Both the position numbers and the translations under genes were made by a program. A model generated the notes under the pieces. It did no database searches. It saw nothing but the letters and a program-made list of their open reading frames with translations, and was not told where the DNA came from. A DNA stretch of 54,148 nucleotides from Branchiostoma floridae (lineage: Eukaryota > Chordata > Leptocardii > Amphioxiformes > Branchiostomatidae). Of this stretch, positions 1 through 9,700 are shown piece after piece. The stretch covers positions 15,531,373-15,585,520 of the forward strand of contig NC_049996.1 in assembly GCF_000003815.2 (NCBI RefSeq), read 5' to 3'. Every line of letters starts with the position of its first letter. The stretch's first letter is position 1.

Positions 1-55
1 ACAGTTTTACAAATATGAAATGCTGTACAACTAGTCACATCGCACTATGACAATA

Positions 56-229
56 CAGTGGAAGCCAGTTAATGTCACAACGGATTAACGCACACTTCTG
101 TTAACTGCACGGAATCCCACAATCCCAAACGAGTGCGGTCCAGCTAGATAACTTCGCATTATTGCACCAACCGGATAATTGCACGAAATTCACTGGCAAA
201 TAGGCCGTGCAATTAAGCGGCTTCTACTG
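56..229 (-). mobile_element. Tigger/pogo-like MITE, copy 1
   Basis: A 174-bp non-autonomous element flanked by TA at 54-55 and 230-231. The inverted ends read CAGTRGAAGCC. It is the reverse complement of the copy at 1686-1859. TA target duplication and CAGT ends are typical of pogo/Tigger elements of the Tc1/mariner superfamily. There is no coding capacity. Confidence 0.85.
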
Positions 230-250
230 TATAAAGTTTATTTCTCTAAC

Positions 251-437
251 CTGTTCGAGTCGAAGACACCCCTGAGGAAGTTAACTGTGATCCAGCCGAA
301 CACGCCCTCCTCCTCACCCGAGATGACCTTGGCCCAGCCGCGCTCGAACTTGAACGGGTTCTGACTGGAATCTTCGAACAGCTGGTTGATCTGGTCAAAG
401 ATGGCGTCGACATCATTTGGCTCCAGCAGTCGCATTC
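251..437 (-). CDS. internal exon of an ENTPD-family ecto-nucleotidase
   Basis: This 187-nt exon has an acceptor (tccaacag) at its upstream border and a donor (gttaga) after AACAG. It encodes GMRLLEPNDVD, then GWAKVISGEEEGVFGWITVN and FLRGVFDSNR. These match apyrase conserved regions of the GDA1/CD39 family: GMRLL ends the ATAGMRLL box (ACR2) and ISGEEEGVFGWITVN is the ACR3 segment. The family hydrolyses extracellular or Golgi nucleoside tri- and diphosphates. The first codon is split, consistent with a preceding ATA|G exon end. No flanking ENTPD exon is visible upstream (towards higher coordinates), where the next recognisable exons belong to a plus-strand gene. It is either an exon of a gene whose other exons lie outside the window or are far away, or an isolated remnant. 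The frame is intact. Confidence 0.75.
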
Positions 438-462
438 CTGTTGGAGTTATAAAAAAGATGGC

Positions 463-797
463 AGGGTTGGACAAGTTTTCTAAAATTGACTTGTCCTATC
501 GGGCAAGTACTTAAAAAATTTACTTGCCCGAACCAACTTTTCACTTGCCCGAAATCTTAATGACATTTTCTATGTATTATATTCATGGCCTTCAATGGAA
601 TTTTTATTATCGGCTCTATTTTCTGTGTTAATCAATGCTTGATGTCATGACTTTGAAAAGTAGCAAGTACATCAAAATCTCACTCAATGGAGAAAAGCTA
701 ACTTGTCCGATCGGGCAAGTGGGGAAGGACATGCACTTGCCCGATTGGCATTTTCACTTGCCCGGGACTATAGGGCTAGTGGACTTGTTTATCCCTG
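463..797 (+). mobile_element. foldback DNA element rich in ACTTGCCCG, copy 1
   Basis: A region of about 335 bp has inverted ends (CAGGGTTGGACAAGTTTTCT on the left; rough complement near 780-797) and several internal ACTTGCCCG / CGGGCAAGT palindromes. The same unit occurs inverted at 7176-7510 and partly at 26655-26875. It has no ORF of note. Confidence 0.6.
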
Positions 798-842
798 GAT
801 GGTCTCAAAGCTTAAAGCTTAGCCTTTCTGCAAGGCGGTAGC

Positions 843-1242
843 TATACACCTTTCTCAGGCGGTGGCCACGATAGATCTAAAACGAGTTCAATGTGGCAAA
901 CAAAAGGCTATCCATCATAATTAGCAGTTCGACCAATGGTATCCTGCCAATTAGGAAATCGACCAATAAGTGAATGGCTGCAAATTCGTTAAAATTTGCA
1001 TTATTATGTTTTTATTTTGCATCTCTTAAGGGACTATGGGGTCAGTCTACACTACTCTAAATTGCTACATCTTTCGGTGCATAACACTTCTTGTAATATT
1101 TATTATTCTATCTTATATCATGAAAATTTGTGTGGTTTGGGGGAAAACTAAATGGGACCTGATTTTAGAAATAAGTTTTGTCTGTTTGCCTCATTGACCT
1201 CTTCTTCGATCTATCATGGCCGCCGCGTGAGAAAGGTGTATA
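843..1242 (+). mobile_element. 400-bp MITE with ACCTTTCTCA ends, copy 1
   Basis: Terminal inverted repeats read TATACACCTTTCTCA and TGAGAAAGGTGTATA. They continue inward through GCCACGATAGAT / ATCTATCATGGCC. A second copy lies at 15961-16343. It is non-coding. Confidence 0.7.
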
Positions 1243-1291
1243 GGGGCAGTGGGTTGTTATCCACTGTGTCAGACAGTGGGGCATGATTACT

Positions 1292-1441
1292 CTCCAAGCA
1301 GAGGTTAGGCTCCAGCTCTTTTTTTGTGTGTCTTTTTTAAGCGTTTTATCGGACTTTTCTGATTTTGTACTTAAATCTTGATGAGAAAAAAAAACACCTA
1401 AAAACGTAAGAAAAACAGCCGGAGCCTAACCTCTACTTGGG
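1292..1441. mobile_element. short foldback element
   Basis: Arms of about 26 bp (CCAAGCAGAGGTTAGGCTCC on the left, GGAGCCTAACCTCTACTTGG on the right) flank about 100 bp of A/T-rich spacer. This is the structure of a small MITE. Confidence 0.55.
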
Positions 1442-1685
1442 AAGTAAGGCACGGTATATGTCAAAGGACTGACTTGCAAACAGTTCTCGTCTCGACCATT
1501 GTCTCGATTCGCATAAAATGTCCAGTTGTGTTTTGTTAATGTTCCAGGAGCCTTCACCTTTGACATATTACCCATACTTCCCGTCGATGCNCGAAACGTC
1601 GCTGAGAATAAAGCAATGGTTGTGTAAAAAGAGTCTCTTTATTCAGTGACGTACCAACCTGATGAAACTATTCACGGACTATATA

Positions 1686-1859
1686 CAGTAGAAGCCGCTT
1701 AATTGCACGGCCTATTTGCTAGTGAATTTCGTGCAATTATCCGGCTGGTGCAATTATGCGAAGTTATCTAGCTGGACCGCACCGGTTTGGGATTTGGGGA
1801 TTCCGTGCAGTTAACCGAAGTGTGCGTTAATCCGTTGTGCATTTAACTGGCTTCTACTG
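1686..1859 (+). mobile_element. Tigger/pogo-like MITE, copy 2
   Basis: A 174-bp element bounded by TA (1684-1685 and 1860-1861) with ends CAGTAGAAGCC / GGCTTCTACTG. It ends 24 bp before the acceptor of the exon at 1884, so it forms part of the 3' end of that intron. Confidence 0.88.
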
Positions 1860-1883
1860 TAATACCATTGTGTTTGTGAACAG

Positions 1884-2057
1884 GCTCAAACCAAGTCGCT
1901 GAGCGACCGGCGGCGAGGTAAGGTGGGTTGGCAGAGCCCGCGGGTCCGACACACCGAGCTGAAGCTGCCCATGATGGCGCTGGTCAAACAACAGGAGGAC
2001 AAGCTCAAGCGGGACCAGCACCTCACCTTCGACGACTTGCCGCTTCTAAGGAAAAAC
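1884..2057 (+). CDS. exon of the unidentified plus-strand gene
   Basis: This 174-nt, phase 0-0 exon follows acceptor gtgaacag and is followed by GTGAGA. It encodes TKSLSDRRRGKVGWQSPRVR and then LVKQQEDKLKRDQHLTFDDL. A strong internal donor (CGAG|GTAAGG near 1917) could give a shorter form. Confidence 0.6.
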
Positions 2058-4598
2058 GTGAGAACGAATGACGTTTCTGGGGCCACACCTAGTTACTAAG
2101 GCTATGTTGATTTGATTATATGGATGACATCCTCTTAGAACCAAAAAACTGACGCGAGCGTGTGAATAAAAAAAAAGTTTGGCAAAACGAAAGTTGTCTC
2201 GTACATGTACTCTTAATTGCACGGCCTATTTGCTAGTGAATTTCGTGCAATTAGCTAGCTGGTGCAATAATGCGAAGTTATCTAGCTAGACTGCACCGTT
2301 GTGTGATTTCGGGATTCCGTGCAGTTAACAGAAGTGTGCGTTTATCCGTTGTGCTATCAACTGGCTTCTACTGTATTTGCTCATTTTGCAGATGGTTTGT
2401 ACGATGAAGTTGAATTTTTATTTCTTTTTGGAAACGGCCTACAATTGATGCGTGCGCGGATGTCATCCATATATAATCAAATCAACATGGCCTAACATAT
2501 ACACTGACATCAATGCAGAGGTTTTGTGTAAAAACTGGTCAATCCAGATGTTTGCCTGTCATTAATAGCGGATGATGTCTGAAACGTCTGAAACCGTTTC
2601 CAAGATTTTATCCAGTTGCTTGAGTAACTGTTCTCCTTGTACCGTATAGCCAAGATGTCTAACATTCATCGACATGTACACTAATATTCAATTACATTTT
2701 ATCCTATAATGCATTGATAGGAAAATACGTTTAATGATTTAGATTTTAGAAATTATAGTTTTGACCAGTCAGATAGAGTACGTAGATTCGAAGACGTAAT
2801 GTTGAAAACTTTGAATTTGGGCGTACTCATCTGGTGTGTATTAGGGCCGGTTTTTCTCATTGGACGGGTCCAGAAAAACCGGACCTGAAAAAATGGGATG
2901 TTGGACCCATTGGAAAAGGAACAGATTATATAATCAGGCATTCACACGTTTTCGGGGTTATCGGTCGACCCAAAAACAAGAGGGAAGCAGAGTAGAGTCC
3001 ATAGTCATTTTTACCAACTTCTACAGTCAATCGTGCAGAGGCAGGTAGCATGTAGGATTTTAAAACGCCAGTGGGAGTCGAATACTACTAGTATGTAAAA
3101 CAGACTTCTCTGTAGCAAAATGACCATTGTTTTGAGTATCGTCCATTGACAAGTTTCCACATAGAGAATCAGGTCCAGGTTCAGGTCCGGACCTGTACCT
3201 GATCCTCTGGACCTGAACCGGAATTTTCTGTACCGGTACCCACCCCTAGTGTGCACTAACGAGTGGTTTGCGCCACGCAGGTCACCAATGCCACGAAGAG
3301 CTACTACAACATGCTGTGGTACGCTCGCACCAAGGAGTCTAAACGTCACTGGGAGATTCTCGACACAAACAGCATTCAGTCAAAGGTATCGTACGGTTAA
3401 GAGAGCCCAACATAGATCTAATCTTTCCTGTGGTGCTCCATGCATCTTAGACAACTCGATGGCAACTGTTTTCCTGGTGTATACAATCTTCAGGGCTTCA
3501 AAACTAGTGTTCACTATTAAGAAAACTTGATACCAACATGAGTCAGATGAAAATAAAACATTTCTCAACAGTTGGCAATGGTTTGTAAGTTTGCATAAGT
3601 GTTGGGCGATCGTGCCTTTGTTTTGTTGTTACGACTCGAAGTTCAGCACCAAGGACAGGCATTTTCGCTATGGTGGAATGTCGTTTGCTGTGCATGTGAT
3701 CAACTATGGCATGGTATCATCAGGATCTGGATTACATTGAGCTGTATTTGATAATGAGAAAATGAAGCGTTTCTCCAACTCAACAAATTTGACCCCCCGG
3801 AATTTTCGACCTAATCTCTCGGTCTTTGACCCAATGCTGACGTCACACGAGCAGCAAAATCACGTGTTTAAAGCACACAGGTCAGCAGTTGAAGACCAAG
3901 TGATTTTAGTCAAGTTTCTTGAGTTGGAAAAGCTTCACTTTCCCATTATGTAATTTACTAACTTAGTTGAACTTTCGTGGTAATAGAGCTGTCTTTTTGC
4001 AGTGGTTGATGTAGTCTTGAATATTTTCTTGCTTCATTGTATAAGGTCCTTCGCGATCAGTACATAAGAAGATACAAGATCTACTCGTAAGAAAATGTTG
4101 GCTAAGATATTTTTCTTGCTTCGAAAGGTCCTTCGAGATCAGTTCGCAAAAACGTACGAGATCTACTCTTCTCCTGAGTACTCCCGCCTGACGACGGGCA
4201 TCAGCACCCACCACATGTCCACGCACAGGAGGCGGGGCGACAGTAGGGCGTGGAGCGAGGACACCGAGAGTGAAAGAAAAGCCAGCAGTATAGTCTACGC
4301 TTCGAGGAGGGATAGCAACTTCCTAGGCACGTCAAGAGAGCGCGCTCTGAAGCCGAAGGGTAGTACAGCTTCGAGTGAAACGGCGAACCTCCCGCCAGTG
4401 ACGGAAGACCGTCGGCTCAGCGAGGGCGTCGACGGAGGCTCTGGGCGTAGTGCTGGTACCTCGGAAAGCCGTCGGAAGAGCTCGGATATGTCCGGTGGTA
4501 GTCGGCTTTCCGGTACCACCCCAGGCACCGACCGGCGGCTGAGCGCAGTTCGGAAGGAAACTGGCGGAATTTTACCAACTCTAGCCGAGGACAGGTGA
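1884..4598 (+). CDS. 3' part of an unidentified spliced gene
   Basis: Three exons (1884-2057, 3281-3385, 4128-4598) are all in phase 0 and end at TGA 4596-4598. Joined they give 249 codons. The protein is basic and low in hydrophobic residues, starts inside the gene (no start codon in the window), and contains KQQEDKLKRDQHLTFDDLPL, then SYYNMLWYARTKESKRHWEI, then a Ser/Arg/Gly-rich tail of about 120 residues with repeated DRRLS / SRRKS motifs. The DRRLS and SRRKS motifs look like basophilic-kinase sites; this is inference. I do not recognise the family. An AATAAA signal lies at 4940. The stop overlaps a possible donor (ACAG|GTGAAC at 4594), so a longer isoform is possible. The gene converges on the ankyrin gene from the other strand. 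Confidence 0.6.
2099..2493 (+). mobile_element. inverted-repeat DNA element with nested Tigger MITE
   Basis: Ends of about 33 bp are complementary (AGGCTATGTTGATTTGATTA on the left; the complement near 2462-2493). The element starts about 40 bp after the donor of the 1884-2057 exon. A Tigger MITE (2211-2373) has inserted inside it. Confidence 0.6.
2211..2373 (+). mobile_element. Tigger/pogo-like MITE, copy 3, left end lost
   Basis: It matches the 1686-1859 copy from TTAATTGCACGGCC onward and has an intact right end GGCTTCTACTG followed by TA. The left inverted repeat is missing. It is nested in the element at 2099-2493. Confidence 0.75.
2842..3247 (-). mobile_element. GGTACCGGTAC-type element, copy 1 (truncated)
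   Basis: It is rich in GGTCCAGGTCCGGACC-like segments and ends in GTACCGGTACCCACCCCT. It matches the full-length copy at 12553-12983 in opposite orientation, but the other terminus is not clear. Confidence 0.5.
3281..3385 (+). CDS. exon of the unidentified plus-strand gene
   Basis: This 105-nt, phase 0-0 exon follows ccacgcag and precedes GTATCG. It encodes 35 residues including SYYNMLWYARTKESKRHWEI. The aromatic and basic composition, without stops, fits a conserved protein segment of unknown family. Confidence 0.65.
4014..4090 (+). repeat. decayed duplicate of acceptor and start of the 4128 exon
   Basis: The segment TTTTCTTGCTTC...AAG|GTCCTTCGCGATCAG and then AGATCTACTC repeats the acceptor and first 42 nt of the exon starting at 4128, about 80 bp upstream. 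The copy ends in TCGTAAG, a usable donor, but its 41-nt length would break the frame. Confidence 0.6.
4128..4598 (+). CDS. terminal exon of the unidentified plus-strand gene
   Basis: This exon of 157 codons including TGA follows a weak acceptor (cttcgaaag). It begins VLRDQFAKTYEIYSSPEYSR and continues into a low-complexity Ser/Arg/Gly/Thr tail with DRRLSEGVDGG, SRRKSSDMSGG and DRRLSAV, an imperfect internal repeat of about 35 residues. It is GC-rich compared with the flanking introns. Confidence 0.65.
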   Translation, partial: VLRDQFAKTYEIYSSPEYSRLTTGISTHHMSTHRRRGDSRAWSEDTESERKASSIVYASRRDSNFLGTSRERALKPKGSTASSETANLPPVTEDRRLSEGVDGGSGRSAGTSESRRKSSDMSGGSRLSGTTPGTDRRLSAVRKETGGILPTLAEDR

Positions 4599-4939
4599 AC
4601 TGGTGCAAGCCGTTCATTGTAGCCTCATAATAACCAACAGCTTGCTTGTGACACAGATTTGTGGAGAATCAGTGTAATAAGATGTACACCGATCTCCATA
4701 TTTAAAAGAAACCATCAGCTTCGGCATATTTGCACGTTTCTTTTCAACCATGGAAGGAACACAAATAGATTACAAGCTTTGTAATGTGATATTATTGTAA
4801 GTATCATGAAAAATGTGAAATAGGTACTAAAACAGCCATAAACTACAAAAATCACACGTTTTGCAACATTTTTATTTCTCCTTTTTCACACCACCTACGT
4901 CTGTATGTTATACACTGTTTAGAAAAAAAGAAACCTTTA

Positions 4940-4945
4940 AATAAA
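4940..4945 (+). terminator. polyadenylation signal AATAAA
   Basis: A canonical hexamer lies about 340 bp after the stop at 4598, the first good candidate for the 3' end of the plus-strand gene. Confidence 0.5.
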
Positions 4946-5365
4946 GCCAAAGTCACATGTATTCATCGCATATTGTCATTATTCAGCTTAACATTGTTGA
5001 TAACCTACATAAATGTATCATACACATTACATTGTATCTTGGCAAGGTTTTTTTTTGCCTGCAAGTTGATTGCAAATCTGCCTAAGAAATGCACAATTGA
5101 TATCATTCTTCTTATCTCATAGCTGTACAAGAGTCACTACACCTATATACATACTTAGAATACAGAGAAGCAACACTGCTAGCATACAAAGCATACATTT
5201 TCTTCACTCAAATAGCCCTGTAATATTTTAGTACAATTGACTACATTGTTTTCCAGTTCAAAAATAATCATTTCTTTGGTGGTTTGCCCCGACTTAGCCT
5301 GAGTTAACAAAATCTTGCGGCAACTGTCGGCCACTAGGAGCGCGATTCTAGGCTAGCCCCAACTG
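4946..5365. other. gene-free spacer
   Basis: AT-rich DNA between the two convergent genes. I see no exon, structured repeat or RNA gene here. Confidence 0.5.
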
Positions 5366-5709
5366 ACTAGCCTCTACCAGGCTCTGCAGATTGCTGATCA
5401 AGTAGTATAAATTGGACAAATAGAGTCAATAGTACGCTAGGGTTGTCGGCCGGCCATAGGAGTCAGTACATTTAAGTTCGCGAGATTTAATTTGCGGTAG
5501 CAGGAAAAAGGAATTTTTGCGGTGGTTTTAAGTTCGCGGCAGCACCATGCACTGTAGCCTCTAACTGCCATGGAAAAATGTTCGTGGTGCTTTTAAGTTC
5601 GCGGTGAAGCGGCAACAGTTAAAACCGTGAATATCAAACCACTGCGAAAGTTTCTGCATTTACAGTATATGTGCAACCCACTGATCCACAGAGCCTGGTA
5701 GAGACTACC
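5366..5709. mobile_element. inverted-repeat element with nested TTCGCGG MITE
   Basis: The ends ACTAGCCTCTACCAGGCTCTG-like (5366-5386) and CAGAGCCTGGTAGAGACTAC (5689-5708) are complementary. The TTCGCGG-type MITE at 5466-5667 has inserted within. Confidence 0.5.
5466..5667 (+). mobile_element. TTCGCGG-rich MITE, copy 1
   Basis: A diverged copy of the 212-bp family typified at 17769-17980, with TTTAAGTTCGCG and TTTCTGCATTTACAGTA ends and repeated TTCGCGGT motifs. Confidence 0.65.
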
Positions 5710-6669
5710 AACTGACTCTGAGTTTTTTCATTGCTACTGAAACGTTACCTCTCCAAGTTGTTTTTGTTTACAAAACAGCCATGTTTGGGTCAGGAGTACC
5801 AAGCTCCTTGGGAGTACCAAATGTACTACAGTGCAACACATAATGTACTGGTTGACATTTGGCCATAGACAAAGACTTGAAATGTGGTACAAGACAAAAA
5901 AACGTGTTAAAGACATTGTAATGAATGGAAACATCTGGCAAAACTTTATTTGTTCTGGGGGATGTTTTAATTTTGGGCCACAAAATCCTCAATACAGGGC
6001 TTAAGTAATAAAATACAACCCAAAATATAAATGTTGATATGCTAGGCTGCAAATATTATATCTACTATTATCATATATGATATTGATATCAACATTTTGG
6101 TACTGTAACAAAGTATAAAAACATGCCTTTACAAAAGATCCCTCAATTTGTATGTAGTAATATATACATGACAATATACTATCAGTTGAACACGGCTTTA
6201 AAGGGATATATTGTAAAAAAAGAAGTCACTGTGTTTGGTAATTTTTTTTTCACATTATGTGTTCAATCTACCTTTAGTTATTACACTGCACAGCAATATT
6301 CACAACGTATGGATACGACTTTGTTGTGCCGTGAAGATGTCTTGAAATGCACGCACTTCCCACTGCTGCTTGAGTTGTCCGCTATTTTATCCAACTTTCT
6401 GATGAACCAAGGTTTACTTTAGAACGTGTTCTGTGGTTCCCCTGAAGCGTTACAGAAGTTTGTTGAAAGTCCCCGCTAAGCTCCCAAGATCTGTGACAGC
6501 AACAGTCGTTTTGGAAATCAATGGCTGGCTTACTTCTGGGTAGGTTACTAGGGTATGTATTTGGTCGTGGTTACAAATGTCAATCTGACTGGAGATTTTA
6601 AAGTTCAGAATAATTGTTATTTTGGTGCTAAAATCTTACAATATATCCCTTCAACAAAAGGCTCCCGTG
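5710..6669. other. 3' flank / probable 3' UTR of the ankyrin gene
   Basis: No exon is visible. On the minus strand an AATAAA lies at 5945-5950, about 720 bp after the ankyrin stop codon, so part of this stretch may be its 3' UTR. Sequence is AT-rich. Confidence 0.4.
5945..5950 (-). terminator. candidate poly(A) signal for the ankyrin gene
   Basis: TTTATT on the plus strand reads AATAAA on the minus strand. It is the first canonical hexamer I find downstream of the stop at 6670. Confidence 0.35.
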
Positions 6670-6775
6670 TTATAGTTCCTTCTTCAGTCTCTCGAACCTG
6701 AGGTTGAGGGAGTCAAAGTCGATACTTGCACCTCCGCCGCTGCTTGCTGAAGTGTCAAGCAGAACCATCATAGAA
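6670..6775 (-). CDS. ankyrin gene exon 27 (terminal)
   Basis: It follows acceptor ttctgcag and encodes MMVLLDTSASSGGGASIDFD then SLNLRFERLKKEL and TAA (6672-6670). The last 17 residues match the IST1-type MIM1 pattern (acidic, L..RFE.LKK). Confidence 0.8.
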
Positions 6776-9700
6776 CTGCAGAAATTCAAAGTTTTCACAT
6801 GTCAACAAACATGAACATTTGTTTTTCCCAAGCATCATCATAGAACTGCAGTAATGACAAAGTGTACACATGTCAACAAACACAGCATTACATGAACATT
6901 TGAATGTTTTTCCCAAGGACCATCATAGAACTGCAGAAATTACAAAGTTTTCAATTGTCAACAAACACAGCCGTACACGAACATTTGACTATTTTTCCCT
7001 AGGACTATCATAGAGTGGAACAGTGCTACTAAGCACAGTAGGAGCATCTTCACTAGGTAGCTTTAAACAATGCTTACAGCTAGATGTGGAAAAGTTAGGT
7101 GTGACAGGTTGTTCAGTGTAATATAACCAGCTATTGCTGCACTGCTGGTCTGCAAAGCTGGTGTGTTACACCAAAGCAGGGATAAACAAGTCCACTAGCC
7201 CTATTGTCCAGGGCAAGTGAAAGTGCTGTTCGGGCAAGTGCATGTCCTACCCCACTTGTCCGATCGGGCAAGTAAGATTTTTCCATTGATTTTAGTGCAA
7301 TTTTGATATACTTGTTACTTTTTACAGTCATGACATCAAGCAATTGTCTACAGAGAATTCCATTGCTGGAAGTGAAAATGCATATACTAGTAACAGTGAT
7401 ACAAACTGTATTTGAATTTTGGGCAAGTGAAAAATTGGTTCGGGCAAGTACATCTTTTATGTGCTTGCCCGATAGGACAAGTGGATTTTAGAAAACTTGT
7501 TCAACCCTGCCAAAGGGCAATTCTACCGGATATATAGATACAGATACAGAAGCTGGTGTGTCACACCGAAGGGCAATTTAACTGGCTATACAGGTACAGA
7601 AGCAGTGTGAGATGGCGGATGCCATCTGAAACATCTCACCGTTTCCAAAATCATATCCTGTTGCTTAAGCAACTTCTTTTTGGCGTACAGAAGCTAGTAT
7701 GTTAAGCTGAATTGTGTGAACAATGTTTTCTAGCTGTATTGATACAGACAGATCAAGAAAAGCAATCTAGAAGACAGAAAGTGACATTATCTTACCCATT
7801 TGGTGCGTCTGCGCGAGCCTTCGCCACCATCTTTTGAATCAGCGTCGTTTTCGTCATCTCTTCGGGCAAGTGTCCTTCTATGGTCCTCACGTTGAGATCC
7901 ACGTTTGGATTGGACTGTAGTTACGAGAAAGTCAGGCTCAAAACAAGTGGCACACGGTCACCTAACTATCAACGTTTTTTCTCTATTGTCTGTAGAAACT
8001 TAACAACAATTTATCCTTCTTAGAAAAGACTTTCATTTTATCTTAGTCATCTAGAGTCAACATGTTGCCACTAAAACAGTTTTCAATGAGCCCGGCGTAC
8101 ATAAACATAAAACGAAGGTTCAAATCAACTTGAATGCAGCAATGACTTGACAAAAAAATTCAAGTAATCAAAACAGCTTGAAAACCATCTTATGTATAAT
8201 TGCCTTTCTCGAAGTGAGAAAAAAGGTTTGAGTCAGGTTAAGTATTGATTACTTTTGTAATGAGATTTGACTGATGACTTTTGCATTGACTGATTGATAA
8301 CTCAATTACTAGATTGATTAATTAATTGATCTGTCTAATTAGTTGATTTTTTATAGCCTTCATGAATCATCAAGTGATCATTGACAAGACAGACAGATGG
8401 AGACTTGGGGTGAGAATGCAGAAAAGTTTATTTCCTGATCATGATTGTTACACAGTAATGCCACTTAGTCCACTTAAAATCATCTGTAAAACATTGAAAT
8501 TTGACAAAGAAGGACTCATAATCCATATCTGCAAGCTTTCATCTAAAATAAATAGCTTGTACCATCTTTGATTGCACATGAACACTTGTAAGAGAATTCT
8601 GTTCCCTGAACTACATGGACAGAAACAGAAATTTAACACTTAACTACAGGCTTTGCCCATTATCCATCACTACATCACATGTCCTTGGGACTATGAGAAC
8701 TGGAAAATATCTCTTTCTGTACTGCGTTACCATGGAACATACTCTTGGAGCATTTCATCACTACCATATACTGTTAAAAGTCAACAATACTAAATCCCAG
8801 ACAGATCATATCATACCACTATAGCTTTATTTTTCTTGTGCCTGTCAACCTAAGAAGTTGTCATCATTTAGAACAAAAACAGTAAAAATTTCACCTGAAA
8901 TCTTCAAGCCCAACAAGGTCAGATCCACTTTTCATCAACTTCATCAATCTGGAGAATCAAATCTATACTCTCTGAATCAGGACTCTTTTGATGTGCATAC
9001 CACAGCTCCCTACAGCTTTCTCATCATCTCATCTCTCACCTACATTTTGTATCCCTCAGACTAACTATTTGATCATTGGGGCACCACAGAAGATCTAACT
9101 GCAAGTTTTATCCACGCTCTTCTGTTTTCTGTGTCCTGACCATTCTCTTATATCATCCTTCCATTATCATGGAAGCTCATCTGTGATGGTAGTAATCATA
9201 GTACAATGCTAAACTTTCTTCCAACAGAAAGGTACACACGGATCAAAGTTTCAACAGCCACTGTCGCCTTTTTCAGGATCAATACTGATGACCAATCACT
9301 TCCATTTTATTTCTGCTCCCTTTCCCTCATACAGTTTTCATCACTCTACAACTTTCGCATTTTCCTGACTTCCATACATCAATGGACTGCATTGCTCTAT
9401 GCCTGACATAGTTACTTAACTTTCTTTATTTACACAATCTTCCACAACCAGTGTTCTAGCCAGCCAGATTTTTTCCGTCCCCTAGATTTTGAATCTGGAA
9501 ATCCTGTCGGGCGCGACAATCCTAGGGGGGTCTGGGAGCATGTTACCCCTGGAAAATTTCGAAATCTCGACCCTCCGAAATGTTATTTCTTGCATTTTGA
9601 GGCACAAATTTTACTTGTAGACTCTGCTTGGTTCAATGGCATCTGTTTTAATGCCGATTTTTGTCCATCATAGAAGACTGAACGGGCAAAATTTATGTCA

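Noticed and set aside
3838-3845. CRE-type TGACGTCA palindromes also at 49349
   Set aside because: Eight-base palindromes inside introns without promoter context; only the one at 34832 was kept as a weak promoter note.
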